From Rutstroemia sp. NJR-2017a BVV2 (Eukaryota > Ascomycota > Leotiomycetes > Helotiales > Rutstroemiaceae), in the NCBI GenBank assembly GCA_002946415.1, contig NJPS01000044.1, positions 1 through 64,000 on the forward strand: a stretch of 64,000 bases of DNA. The letters run 5' to 3'. Positions 21,682-34,365 of the stretch are shown here, one piece after another (position 1 is the stretch's first letter; the number at the start of each line of letters is the position of its first letter). The notes beneath the pieces are model-generated. The model was not told where the DNA came from and ran no database searches. It saw only the letters and a program-made list of their open reading frames with translations. The position numbers and the translations under genes were made by a program.

Positions 21682-24123
21682 TCATTGAGATATTAAAAAC
21701 TTCCTAGCCATTATCTCCTCCCTCCATGCCCACAGAATCAGCAAAGCTACTCTATATCCCGCAGCGAAAGATGACAGTATCAATAAACCCAAAATGACCA
21801 ACCAACTATTCTTGAGCTTTCCATTACATTTCAAATCAGAGAAGTGTAGCAGTGCCCATAACAATGCCGCACTATACGCAAAAGCGGTGTCTGATCTCAA
21901 CAGCATCGCTATCATACCTCGAACATCATTCGCAGTATTGTTTGAGTTCCAGAATCCCTCGAACAGAGTCGAAATTGTCGTGAAGTGGCTCTTCGCCGTA
22001 GTAAATTGAATCAAGCCGCAACCGCTGATCAACATAGTATACGCTGCTCGTAAATATGGTAGATCCGCTGTAGGTTCGTAGATTCTCGCAGTCCTTGTCG
22101 TATCCTTGAAAACCAACTTCGAGACTTTCAGAAGAATCGTCAGGAAGATCGGATACCAATACCAGACGTTATTATAGATCCATTGCACGGCATCAATGTC
22201 CTCTGCAGCATATATGGCGTACGCCGGACCAAAGATAGTCAGGAAGATTGCGAGAGGAAATGTTTTGACGAAGGACATATTCGTCAATCTATTGTCTAGC
22301 GCGTTGAAGTTCTCCTGTGGGGATTGAACGTAGTGAAAGAAAAAGTAAATGGGTGCAACGAGTCCGATGCCGTATTTTTGGGCGAGCAAAAGGATTAATG
22401 TTGACCTGTGTCATTTTTCAGTCTTGTTGTAATATGGCTGTAGATGCTGGAGGAATCCTTACATTATGTTTGCAATTGTGAGAGCATTTCCGCGACGGTA
22501 ACTCTCGATTGTCCAGATGCCTGCGAGTGGCAGGATGTTGGCCATAGAAGTCAAGATTTTCGACTTCATTTCGGCGAGAGACGTTGCTGGTACAAAGAAA
22601 TTCGATATTGGCGCTCTGTTCCAGTAACAAGCAAGACCAATGAGAAGCAACGGCAACGCAATTTGAGCTCTTTTTTTCTTGCTTTCCTCCTTTCCAATGC
22701 CCGAGTTCAAACTCCATGCCATGGTTCCTTCCAATGCTCTCTTCGGCATTGGCAGACAATCCAGTTTTGTGGCTCCCACCTGCACCTTTGCACCTCTGTC
22801 AGCAAGAATGTCTCCAAGTCGTGGAATGATGAACATCGAGGCGAGCCAGTCTCCTGTGGTTGCAAGTGCTTCGACCCGTGTAAATTTGTTTGCCGCTTTC
22901 ACAATCAAGTTTGCCCTGACATGCCGATTTTCATGATATAATGATAGAGCTTTTATGATATCTTTGGCCGTCGGCTTTCTGCCTTCAGGTTTCAGTACTT
23001 TTGCGAGAGAATTCGCCAACTCGGCGGCACTTTCAATTGCGCAATTCGCTCCTTGTCCAAGATTTGGTGTCATCTGGTGAATCTGGTCAGCATGAGTTCG
23101 AGTACTTCAACATTATTTCTATTTGCCTTGTGTATAGAATCTCCAAGACATGTCACCCGATTCCAAGCCCAATTTTTATTTTCCATCTCCTCAACTGGCA
23201 CAAAATTTGCGACGATGCGGTTCTCCCAGACTTTGCCGAACAAAACATCACCTGATACGTGGCAATTCATGTATTTGGCGACGTGGTTCGTTTCATCCTC
23301 CTTTCTATATCGTGGGATATCAGCTCCAAACTTTCTCTCTCCAAACTTGGCGAATAGGAACCAATATACCCTCCCGTCAGCGCCACCAAAGAGCAATGTC
23401 GAAAAGTCCTTCCCACAGCTGCGATGAGTGTGTCCGATTTTTAATCCGGAGGTTGGTTTGGAGATACCGAACAAACAACTATATTCAGCAGAAAGCGCGG
23501 TTTCATCTATTTTCAGGGCCTCGATATCTTCAGCAGAACCTTCCTTAGCAATTTGTTTCCTCATCTCTGCTCGTATGATGCTGTGAATGCCATCGGCACC
23601 TGCGATCACGTCACCGGAGTAGCGCGATCCATCATCACATAAGACCGACGCTTCCTCCTCTCCATTAACGATAGACTTCACGAATTTTCCCGTCAAAACT
23701 TTCGATTTATCGGGCAGATGCTGATATAGGATGCTCAATAATCTTTCTCGTTCTAGAAAGGTGATAGTGTAGCCCAATCTGTGCGCTAATTAGCTCCGAG
23801 AAGGATTGATTAAGGAAAAAACCACACCTCTTTCCCGTCAGAATCGGTGCGTCAGTCTCAGAAAGCAACTTTCCTTCGGCTGTCCAGGTTTGCATAAAAA
23901 CACATGGCTCTATATTCTCTGAAACTTCATCAAACATTCCTAGTTGATCTAGGATTCGTGCTCCATTAGGTTGCAAGCTCACGGATGCGCCCACCTGAGG
24001 AGCAATGTCATCACGACGCTCGAGAACCACATAGTCAATTCCATAACGCGATAGACAGTGAGCAAGAGCCAGTCCAGCGATGGACCCTCCTACTATCACG
24101 ACTTTCATTTGGTGTTTCGACAT
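21682..24123 (-). CDS. BOA8: FAD-dependent monooxygenase with polytopic membrane C-terminus (BOA8-like)
   Basis: Complement of exons 24123-23828, 23778-23127, 23073-22463 and 22405-21682, 760 residues. The N-terminal 430 residues are a class A flavoprotein monooxygenase: VVIVGGSIAGLALAHCL for ADP binding, GADGIHSIIR as the DG motif, and LGDSIHKMTPNLGQGAN as the GD motif closing the FAD site. The C-terminal 320 residues contain about seven to nine hydrophobic helices (for example LPLLLIGLACYWN, IYFFFHYVQSP, SWLVILGLLILSSF). Such FMO-membrane fusions occur in fungal secondary metabolism; the role of the membrane half is not known to me. The second intron (23074-23126) begins with GC rather than GT. 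Likely anchored in the endoplasmic reticulum. Symbol by position and family. Confidence 0.85.
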
Positions 24124-25027
24124 GGCGAGAGCGTGGTTGCTTATGGGACGTATTGAAATTTTTGCATACACTGGCACTCTAGTGGTACATGTTGGCTTCA
24201 AACTTGGTAGTCCTTGGTGAAAATTCTTTCTCCGCAACGATTCCACGTCGCCCAGTCACGTGGATTCTTCTCGTCGCAATCTGTTGATTTTGGGCCTACC
24301 TGGGTGGATGGGAGCCCGAAGATCTGCCTCGAAGCTCCGATTCGGAGGCCGTTGACCTATTCGCCTATCGGTGAGCGAGCCATTTCGGACTTCTGGGTAA
24401 GAATTGCCGGAATATCACGGATATCATGTTGAAGGGTTTGTTTGTGGTTTGCGGTTTGATCTACTGTATCCCCCACTGACCAGAGGTTAAAGTTTGCTGA
24501 TAGGGCATTCTCAAAAACAACCTTTATCTAGGGGGGAAGGGTTTTCCACGGGTCACAAGTGGGGTCCAATCACAGGTATCTGCAACGGCTTAATTCAAGC
24601 AGCTCACTTTCGAACATATAGCATCAGGCGTGAAGGTAGGTCTGTACCGAAGGAAATGAAGTAGTTTTCTTTAATGTCCAAGGACAACCTTTTATTTTAA
24701 ATCAGGATGAAGTAAATAGGGCCCTGAGCATCTAAGTCATGAAGCAAATATGCATAGATCCTGTGTATCTTGTAGGGATTCAACAAAAATTCCAGGTATT
24801 ACTTAAGTATTCATACTAGATTAGTAGGTGACTGGAGAGTTGGTAAAGTAGCAATCGGAATGATGATAACTCTTGAGAATTCAGCGGGATTTGCGATGTA
24901 TTTTCTGGGTAGACCAGAGCAGAAAGAATTGCCAAACCGCGGCATATATTGTAAAAAAAAATAGCTACAAGAATATACTACATAAAGTCAAATTGTAAAC
25001 AAAACATTTAAGACATTCAACAGCCCT
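24124..25027. other. Intergenic region, promoter of the FAD monooxygenase
   Basis: 904 bp between the monooxygenase start and the 3' end of the second PKS. The first 300 bp are GC-richer and contain the CGG-AGG-CCG site and an overlapping CCGATTCGG. The rest is AT-rich with no coding signal. Confidence 0.5.
24343..24351. promoter_or_regulatory. Candidate Zn2Cys6 site CGG-AGG-CCG
   Basis: CGGAGGCCG lies 220 bp upstream of the monooxygenase start. It overlaps the everted repeat CTCCGATTCGGAG at 24336-24348, so two possible half-site arrangements share a CGG. Confidence 0.45.
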
Positions 25028-28000
25028 CTATCCTTTCCTAGCATCAAAAATGTTCTGCGCCAACCATTCCGCCGTCAAGGTCAAACTCATGAAGTCTGAA
25101 GTCGGAATATCCACTGCAAACGTCTTATAGCACCATGTGCGAAGGCTGGTGACAATCATACTATCCATACCGAATCTCACTAACTCAGCTTCCGGGTTAA
25201 TGTCTTCCACAGCAACGTTGAAGGTTTGTGAGAACTTCTCCAGTATCATTTCTCGGATATCAGGAAGCAGCATACTTCGCTTAACCTTCCCACCTCCGAT
25301 TGCATCACCAGATTTCTTGGCAAGCACGGCATTGATGACAGGTCCAGCTCGCGACTGTCTCCAAAATCTCGAACTATCAATATCAATATCGGCGCTTAGC
25401 TGCAGAGGTTCAAGCCCGGTGACGATGTGGGTGGTAGCTAGCGGATCGAATTTCCAGGATGAAGGCGGGGCTTTCGCAATTGCTGTGTCGATGAGGTCGA
25501 TAAACCCAGCCTCGTTGATGGTGTGGACTCCAGTGCGGAGAAGCCCCTGTTCGATCTTCTCATTTTGACTTACAAATCCAACTTCACTGACAACGGTAAG
25601 TGAGATTGTCGTTGCCGGCAGTCCTTGAGCTTGACGAAATCTGGCAAAGTATTCGAGGAAAGAATTTCCCGCAGCGTAGTTGCTCTGCGTTGAGAAACCG
25701 TAGAAGGCGGATGTTGACCCGAGCATAAGGAAAAAATCAAGAGGTTGGCCAGCAACAGCATTATGAAGATTCCATGTGCCAGTAACTTTGGGTCGGATAG
25801 CGTATTCCCAACTCTCCAGGTTGTGACCAGTGAATAGTCGATCCTGTTCGCTTGGTTAGTATTAAGACTCCAAAAGCCACCATTTTCAGGGGAAAACTAA
25901 CATCCAAAGCCATGACACCTTGTACAACACCCAGGATAGGGCCATCAGCAAGCTCTACCGCTTTTTGGACATCGCAGAGGTTCACAACACTGCCTTTTAC
26001 CACGTCCACGGTAATTCCAGCATTTCTAAAATCACGAATCATCGATGCGGCTTCAGGTCGATTTTCACCAGAGCGTCCAAGGAAAATGAAATGACGAGCT
26101 CCCTGTTCAGCCATATGACGAGCCATACATCTACCAAGGCCCCCTAAACATCCGACAAGTAGATATGCTCCATTTGACTTGAAGTTTGTAGGTTTTCGCT
26201 TCATGACCGACTGATAGTAGTTCAGTTAGCATTCATGCTCGTAAATAGTATAAATTTGACTTGACTTACCCTAATAGTTTCCGATTCAAAGCTGACCACA
26301 ACTCTCCCAATCCTGCTTTGATTGGCAAAGTCTTTGAAAGCATCACTGATGTCAGATACTGGGAAGACATCTATGTTAGGCAGAGGCTGAATCTTGCCTT
26401 CCCGGTAGTACTGCATGATATCACTGAGAATTCTACGAATGTCAGCTTGGATTCACTCAATCCTAAAATACCAGACTTACGAAGACACGAGCTCGGGCTT
26501 GTGCTTGGCATCAAGAACAAGGTCCATGGCCACGAAAGATGCAGCTCGTTTGAAAGGACTCATATCCATGGTCCCGTGATCTAGAATATCTGTCTGCCCA
26601 AGCTCGATATGTCGACCATGACGTCCAATTATGCTCCATGTTGCCCTTAGACGCTCACCCACCACGGAGTTAAGTGTTACGTCAACGCCACGGCCGTTCG
26701 TGAGACGCATGATGTCGGCAGCAAAGCTCGTGTCGCGCGACGATAGAATGTGGTCGTCATCAAATCCATACTTTTTCTTCAGGAATTCCTTCTTGTCTGT
26801 GTTGCCCACCGTAGTGAAGATTTCTGCTCCAATAATCCTCGCTATTTGAATCGCGGCAAGGCCTACGCCACCTGTACCGGAGTGGATGAGAACGGTTTCA
26901 CCGCGTTGAAGTTTGGCCGTATGAATCAACCCGTAGCATGCAGTCAGAAACGGGACCATGAGGCATGCCATTTCATTAAAAGATTCCTCGGGTCGGAGCT
27001 TCTGAAGTAATCGAGAGTCGACGCGTTCGATGTTACGAAAGTTGCCGAAACCGAACCAATTGACACGGTCACCCACCGCCACATTTGTAACATCACCACC
27101 AACCTTCCGTACGATTCCAGCTCCCTCAAGTCCAATAATATTAGAATTATAAGTGCCTTGAAGAGTGGCAAAGTCCTGTCAAGAATAAGTATAAGAATTT
27201 TGTGTGTAAGAGATTATTACCTTCATGTTCAAACCGATCGCCTTCACTTCCACCTCAACTTCTATTGGCTCAAGGGGAGGTGCATGTTCATCTTCCTTGA
27301 AGTAAAGGGTGTCAAATATGCCAATGCGTTCGATGGCCAGACGTAGAAGTTCTTCCTTGTTGTACGGAACCATGTTTGGCTCAGCTTCGGCGCCGGCAAC
27401 AAAAAATTGGTCCAGCAGTGGATCTCGCGCCAGTCTGGCGACATGAAAAACACCATCTTTGACCATGAACTCGGTGTCAATGCCGCTGCCGAATTTGTCT
27501 ACAGCAGTCAGAACAGTCTTAATGTTCGCAGCGGTCTGCACAGGGTCCCGATTATCCAAGTCTAAGGTCCGGAAATTCAATGTAGGGTTCTCCGTAGTAA
27601 GACAGCGGCCTAATCCTACAACCAATCCAGCATTTGGATCTCCTCCTGCAAGTAAATCACCATGCGTGACCCATAAGATGCCGTGTGCACCACTCGCAAT
27701 TGCTTGAAGGTTCACTAGCTCTTGGCCCGTGAGAGATTCGTGGAATAAACTACCTGAAGACTCAACGATAAACACATACGTCGTTTCAGTTTTCACATCA
27801 GTCTCGGTGTCTTGTAAGGAAAGTAATTTCGTCGTTACTTCCGTACTTTCCAAGCACTTTTGAACATTGGAATCGAAATCCGTGGGGCGATTCCTTGTGA
27901 CAAGAACAACTTCTCGAGGAACTTGAGGCGGAGAAACTATTGAGGAACCGATCAAGAAGAATGTCGAGTCCTGTCGAATTATTTGGAGACCTTGTGATTG

Positions 28001-31000
28001 TAGTAGCGATTCTACTACACCTTCACTAGTGGATCCTGATTTGTGAAGCAATATTATTCCATCTTCCGCCAAAAGGTCCTTGCAGTGACGCAACGTAGAT
28101 TCATCTACGCGGGGTTGAGTTAGAATGACGAGGTGGAATTTCTTCTCGGGGTCATCCTCGTGATCTATTTTCTGCACTTTAACGCCTGGGAAAGAATCGT
28201 ATTTGAGTCGTGTTGGTTGGAGGTCGAGTTCACCCTCGAGGGAATGAAGGGTGTAACTCTTATAGCGATGAAGTGATGAGCCACCATCAAGAGCGTTCTG
28301 AAGTTCGTCTGAGATTGAGGATCCGTCGCCAAAGATCTCGCATATGTCAAGACTAGGATACTTGTGAACAATCAAATCAAGTAGAGAATCAACGGTGAAA
28401 TTGGCATCGATCTTCTCCAGGTCTGGTTTCCAAACTGTCCGGAGGTAGGGGTGACGATCAGTAGTTCCTAGTTCATCGAGAGCTTCTGCGTATTGAGTAC
28501 ATTCCAAATTTTCAATCTCGAGTAACGGCTTGTTTTCGGAGGAGAAAAGTTGACAATGACCCACTAGAGCGCGCTGACCAAAAGGAGCTCCCGTGGCGAA
28601 GACCTTGCCCTTGCTCTCTGTTAACGGGCCCATTTGGTCGCTGTTTGCCCATGACCACAAGGAGACATTAGTCATCGAGGTAGGAACAAAGGATTTCTTG
28701 AGATCTTTTAGTGAGCCCCTATGTGCAGCAATCAATGCGAGCTGAATGCAAGTGTCCATCGCAGTCGGATGCACAAGGTAGGCAGAATCGTGCTCGGAAA
28801 CGCCCGCAGGGAGAAGGTCGGTGTTTGCAACAGCTTCTTGAAGACGAGGATTAGTGCCAATGTTGCTGAGCCCATTGAATGCGCGTCCATAGTTGAGGGA
28901 GATCTTTTGAAAACCACGATACCATGTTCTGGCAGACTTGGGTTCTTGTAAATTCTTCTCGTCAATGCTTGGATTGATGGATCCAGCTTCCTTCTTGGTC
29001 ACAGTCCCGACGCAATGCTCTGTCCAAAACCCATTGGTTACGGAAGATATCGTAAAATCTGCGAGTTTCTGGAAATTTACTGAAGCACTTATGCTACAGA
29101 ACTTCATCGTAGTAACAATCTCAACTTGGGATCCAGCTGGTGGTACTGCTAGAGCGGATTTTATGGTGATGCTTGGGAAGAAGTATCGGAATGGACCATC
29201 GAATTTGAGCTTTTCATTGAAAAATTGACGAGCAGCTTCAGTGGCAATTGCAAGGTAGCCAGTGCCTGGAAGCACCGATTGAGAGCCTAATTTGTGGTCA
29301 TCCAGCCATGGAAAATTCTTAGCATCAAGCATGTTCCTCCATTGTTGTTGTTCGAAAGAGCACCCTGGAAGGCGTGTACCTAGGAGATCGTGGTATTGGA
29401 ATTTTCGCAGACGATGCTCCTCATCCAGTCGGTTTTTGTTGCGCATCGCACCTGCTGAGTAATTCCAGGAGATCCTAGGAAGATCAACAATCGGCAAGCC
29501 AGTCTTTCTGACTATCTCTCCGCCATTCCTCACTTCAATCGCGTTCACACTTTCCATATCAATCGGAAACCCTTTAGCAGCAAGGTTGCCAGCAAGATCT
29601 AGCAACCGAGTCACAGAGCTCAGCTTGCGCACTAGTGTGGGGGCATAATCAAGATCTTTCTGGGCAATTCCAAGGCTGTCTCTGATTTGTCGGAGGGGCC
29701 CAGCCAATGCAGAGTGAGGCCCAATTTCCACAAACTGTGAGATCTCCACTTCATCTGACAATGCAGCCTTGACAGCTTCCGTGAAACGTACCGGCGATTC
29801 CAAATTCTCGCGCCAGTAACTTGGTCCTGGTTTGAACCCGTCTGGCATCTTTTCAGCTTTGACGGACGAGAAAAAGACAGGCGTTCCACGCTCGTTGCTA
29901 CTAGAAAGTGGTTTCAAATTGGAATGAGAGAGGACACTTGTCAATCTGTTTTCGTATTCATCTCCAATGAGCTTCATATGATGAGAGTGATAAGCTCTAC
30001 CACCGGTCCGCAGCTCACGTACAAACACGTTGTCAGCTTTCAGACTTTCCAAAGCTTTGACAGCAGGTTCAGTGTCACCACTAAGGGTAAGACTAGATGG
30101 TGAATTGAAGCAAGCAATCTGAAGTCCCTCGACGAGATAAGGTTGTATTTCTTCCGGGGTAGCACCAACCGCCAACATCTTTCCTGTCACAGTTAGCGTG
30201 CCAACACCCAATCCTCGATAGAATGCAGAAATAATAGCTTCTTCAGCTGAAATGAGATTCGCAGCATATGCAGATGCGATTTCCCCAGATGAGTGCCCGA
30301 TACATGCAGCAGGTTTCATGTTCCAAAGTCGAAGTAGGTCAACGATAGCGATCTGGATTGCCGTGCAGGAAGGCTGCGAGATCTCAACATCATCGATCCT
30401 GCTGCTTGCTTCCGGTTCCATTAATATATCCTCGAGGGTCCATTTCGGCGCGTCGGTGCCTAATGACTGCAGAGCGCGATCAAGCTTTCTGATGGTGTCG
30501 AGATATGAAGGGAATGTCAGCATGAGCTCTCGGCTCATCTGAGCGCTCTGAGCGCCTTGTCCCGTAAATATAAAGGCGATTTTTCCTCCTTTGCCCCTCT
30601 TTCCGAATGTGATTTCATGTTCCATCAAATCTTCTTCTACGTCTTCTTCGCGCACCACCGAATAAGCGCAATTGAAGAAAGTTGATCGTCGACATCCAAG
30701 CGTGTAAGCTAAATCTGAAATATTGTAGTATTCTGCCACTTCACGATGTTTTTCGATATTTCTTTTCAGTGTTGATGAATCATGTGCGGAAAAAATAAGC
30801 AAAAACTCCGAGCGCCGCATCGATAGTTCTGGTAAGCTGCTGTTGGCACCGATCACTTCTTTGGGTGATTCTTCATCCTCGTTCAACTGGCCACGTCGTA
30901 CATGCGTTGTAGTTCCCGGTAGGATAGAATCTGCACCTTCGATAATTGCGTGAGCATTCGCACCACCGTAACCGAATGAATTGATACTCGCTCGAGTGGT

Positions 31001-32429
31001 AGAGAATCCGCTCGGCCAGGGTGTCATTTTTGTGACTACTTTTATCCGGTTCTCTCTAAAATCAACTGTAATAAATGAGTACATAGGCACACAGGAACAT
31101 GCTGGTGTACTTACTTTTGGGGTTCAACTTCTTCACGCCAATTGTAGCTGGTATAATCCTCTTCTCAATAGCCAAGCATACTTTGATGATACTAGCTAAT
31201 GCGCTTGCTGCCTCCCCGTGGCCGACGTTGGTTTTCACCTGAAAGTTTCAGTTCAGTAATAAAATATCGCGAGATAGAAACACATACCGAGCCAACAAGA
31301 AGTTCCGACCTTTCCGAACCATCAATAAAAACATTTCCAATTGCGCTGACCTCCGTCGGGTCTCCAGCCTGGGTACCAGTGCCGTGTGTCTCGAAATAAG
31401 AGGTTTCATTAGGATTTAAACCAGCGAATTCGTATGCAGTGCGTGTTACACTCTCTTGAGCCTTGGCGCTTGGCTGGGTGATGCCATTCATTTTGCCATT
31501 GGCATTCACAGCAGTTCCTCGGACCACACCACGAATTGGGTCCTTGTCTCGAATGGCATCCGACAAGCGTTTGAGAAAGATAGCTCCCACGCCTTCACCA
31601 CGCCCATAGCCATCAGCAGATTCGTCGAATGTATGGCAAGTAGATGTAGCCGATAGAACGCCGATTTTATCCGTGCTCATTTGAGTCTCTATGGCAAGCA
31701 TCAAGTTAGTCCCACCTACAACGGCTGCGTTGACCTCTCCAGTTTGTAATGCTCGAGTTGCTAGATGGAGCGCATATAGCGATGATGAGCAGGCAGTATC
31801 CAGCGTAAAACTAACGTTTGGCTGTCAACTTATTATTTAAACGATGCGGGAGTAGATCTTACCTCGGACCACAAAGATTAAACAAGTAACTGACCCGATT
31901 ACTGAGAATAGTGTTGCCGCTACCTATGTGCCCGTATGTTTTCGGATTGTCAATATCTCGATGCATCTGGAGGAAGTAATCTGATGTGAAATTCCCGATG
32001 TAACAACCCGTATTTGAGCCAGACAGTTGACTTAGAGTTATACCACCAGACTCGAAGGATTCGTAAACACACTCCAGCAACTTCCTTTGTTGCGGATCCA
32101 TAGCATTTGCCTCCTCTTGAATGATACCAAAGAACGATGGATCAAAATTCCAAATGTCTTCATTGATGAAATAACCTCCAGCGGGACGTATCGAGCCAGG
32201 GCGGCTTTTGTTTGCGTGAAAGCCATCAGCGTTCCAGCGAGACGATGGCGGTTTCGATAATCCGGAACGTTCTTCAGCAAGCATTTGCCAGAACTCATCG
32301 GGGGTGTCTGAGTCACCCGGGAAACGACATCCTGGATATTTTTAGCTAAATCATGTGCATGAGGACACTCCCAAACATACCCATCCCAATTATGGCAACT
32401 GGTTCGGGCGAAGGTGTCGTGGCATTCAT
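25028..32429 (-). CDS. BOA9: Highly reducing polyketide synthase, KS-AT-DH-(dead MT)-ER-KR-ACP (BOA9-like)
   Basis: Nine exons on the complement: 32429-32381, 32331-31863, 31810-31288, 31238-31115, 31065-27221, 27175-26481, 26432-26270, 26210-25902, 25843-25028; 2330 residues, all phases consistent. KS: Cys 180 in DTACSSS, His 315 in ETHGTGT, and [41 protein letters not shown] and [10 protein letters not shown]. The region where a C-methyltransferase would sit keeps length but has CEIFGDGSS instead of a SAM-binding LExGxGTG loop, so it is probably inactive. [36 protein letters not shown] and [29 protein letters not shown]. It should therefore make a fully reducible, unmethylated chain, as expected for the tetraketide side chain assigned to BOA9. 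Confidence 0.93.
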
Positions 32430-33044
32430 GATCAAATGTCAATGTTGACCGAGGAGATAGTCTTTCCTTGAACCACTAGTATTTACTAAGAGAATTTGCG
32501 ATGCAATCCAAACTAGCTCACAAAACTCGAAAGGGGTGTATAGAACATGGGTTAGTAACGGACATGGAATATGTCAAGTCCGACGTTTCTGAGCAGGCGT
32601 AGATCTCATATAAGGCTGCATTTAGCCGCTCTTATCCATATCTTACATGCCCATAGCCGTAGAAGGGAGGTCTCGGGGACCGTATCACACGAGATGTAAA
32701 TCGGGTCCCGGCGCACCTTGGCTGAACCTTCGAGCCGCGGAAGAATGCACGAGTACATTGCAAGCATATTGATAATTTCGTTGGGAGGGTTTTCAAGAAG
32801 TCTGTATATAAGAGGGTGAGTGGAGAATTGGAAGAGTATTCACTGTTGAGATTTAAAAAAGACACGATCACAATTTAGGAAAATCCATACAAGAATATGA
32901 AGAGATTAAGAGACATCTATATTCATCACGGTTTTGGCTCCGAGTCCACGCTAAGCCTAATTTAAATTGGTGCCAATTTCCGGAAAGTCATGTGATACGG
33001 TTTCCGGGCACCTTCGCAGCACTTCAAGGTGAGGGAAGTCATTG
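32430..33044. other. Promoter of the second PKS
   Basis: 615 bp between the PKS start and the 3' end of the thioesterase gene. It contains the CGG-GGA-CCG site at 32674-32682. No gene seen; the short open frame at 32632-32871 has no family resemblance. Confidence 0.5.
32674..32682. promoter_or_regulatory. Candidate Zn2Cys6 site CGG-GGA-CCG
   Basis: CGGGGACCG lies 245 bp upstream of the PKS start. On the minus strand it reads ATACGGTCCCCGAGA, close to the consensus of the other cluster sites. Confidence 0.45.
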
Positions 33045-33973
33045 TCATATTGTTATTGATGATTCCAGAATTTCACAACCTGTGCGTAATTTCGCGTTCA
33101 AGTCTGGGAGCTGTTGGTCGACTTTGTCAGATACCACCAACACAACGACTGGAGAGACTGATGGCGACTTACACATTGTGCACTGAACATGCTGAAATGA
33201 TCGCCTTCAACTCGAATCTCTTCTAGAATGAAGTCATGGGGGTACTTATGCCAACCCAGGCACCGTTCTTCTCGAAACCAATCCACTTCAACGACTTTCT
33301 CGGTTGGAACCGTCTCGAGAGCTCTTATGAATACGGTAGGTGGCGGTCGTTTAGATCTTATCAATCGGTCAGTGAGATCTGGGGGAATCGAGAAGCCGAT
33401 TTTACCTTGTGTTAACCCAATTGGGTAGTTCCCATATTGAAAGCGCATGGATAATATCGTTGACGGCCTGCTGCTGTGCAAGTTTGTTCTTTGCTGTTTC
33501 ATCTGGCACGAGTGGAATATGAAACTGGGGTGGCGGTGCATCTTTTGGCCTCCAATCCGGGAAGTCCGGAAATGGCGTGTCGAGCATAATTATACCAGCA
33601 ACCTCAATTTCCGGTATGCTGTCCAAACACCTTGCGACCTGAATTGATATGGATCCGCCAGCAGACCAACCTTCATGGATATTTAACATAAGATCTTTGG
33701 AGCGCGTACCGGGTACTAACCACCGAGAAAGATTTTGCCCTTTGAGACTTTGCCGCGGATCAAGCCAGCATAAAATTGCCCCATTTCTTTGATGCCGTTT
33801 TCGAATTTCCCACCATCGTAAAGATGTGGATATGAGATCCCCCAGACATCTCGGCCAAGGCTTTCGAGGAAATAGTAGGGTAGGACAGTACCACCGCCAT
33901 CATGGAAAAGAAAAAGCGGGATTTTCGATCGGTTTCGCCGTCCAGCTTTCTGAACAAGAACTGGGTTCTCCAT
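33045..33973 (-). CDS. BOA10: Stand-alone thioesterase (BOA10-like)
   Basis: Complement of exons 33973-33721, 33670-33406, 33356-33173 and 33110-33045 (introns 50, 49 and 62 nt), 255 residues, the normal size for a type II or product-releasing thioesterase. It opens with PLFLFHDGGGTVLPYY, has the nucleophile elbow GGWSAGG (Ser), a plausible acid in LDTPFPDF, and the catalytic His in EGDHFSMF. The third exon was found by noting that the apparent end NTR-stop is an AG|GTAAAA donor. The ATG at 33973 is the first in frame; the open frame extends further upstream without ATG, so an extra 5' exon is possible. It shares a divergent promoter with the acyltransferase. The absence of TE domains in both PKSs makes it a candidate for chain release or editing. 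Confidence 0.85.
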
Positions 33974-34365
33974 GACAACTGCGGATCCGCTCGATTCAAT
34001 GATCTTCAAGTACAGTCGAGATATACAAGATTTGTTGCAGCACCGTGGAATGTGTGAAGATGGGATGCTCGAATGCTTTGCTATTCAAAAGTAAGACAAT
34101 CACTAGCAGAATAATTACATGACCGGGAGTCTTTCTAATGTACGATTTGGTAGCAGTCCCGCATTATCGGTCTCCGGACGTAAATCAAGGTAGATCTCCC
34201 ACATCTCAAGTAGGATTTCGTTATTATTAATAAAAGTGGAACAAAAACTGGTTTTGCTTGCATTTACAAGCCTATTCTACAGGCAAGTGATACTTTCCTA
34301 TTTAAATTCTCCAAAGCTTCATCAAAGCAGCAATTCTACTTACAACACTGACAATTATCCGCGTC
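33974..34365. other. Bidirectional promoter between thioesterase and acyltransferase
   Basis: 392 bp with a CGG-N3-CCG site near its middle (34168-34176). No other feature recognised. Confidence 0.5.
34168..34176. promoter_or_regulatory. Candidate Zn2Cys6 site CGG-TCT-CCG
   Basis: CGGTCTCCG sits almost exactly midway between the two divergent start codons (about 190 bp from each). The extended word ATCGGTCTCCGGA recurs, inverted, in the divergent P450 promoter near 7930. Confidence 0.55.

Noticed and set aside
21682..22389. A separate 235-residue membrane protein such as a Pyr4-type terpene cyclase
   Set aside because: There is no ATG at a suitable place, and a canonical intron (22406-22462) joins it in phase to the monooxygenase exon upstream.
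19593..24123. Reading the P450s plus PaxM-like monooxygenase as an indole-diterpene or meroterpenoid cluster
   Set aside because: No prenyltransferase or GGPP synthase is present, while two reducing PKSs and a trans-ER fit a polyketide pathway.
31811..31862. Acceptor at GACAG (31821) for the second intron of the second PKS
   Set aside because: It puts the KS active-site segment out of frame; the acceptor GTTAG at 31811 gives [13 protein letters not shown].
33402..33541. A frameshift truncating the thioesterase
   Set aside because: The apparent stop is the TAA of an AG|GTAAAA donor; a 49-nt intron to 33357 restores phase and leads to the catalytic His.
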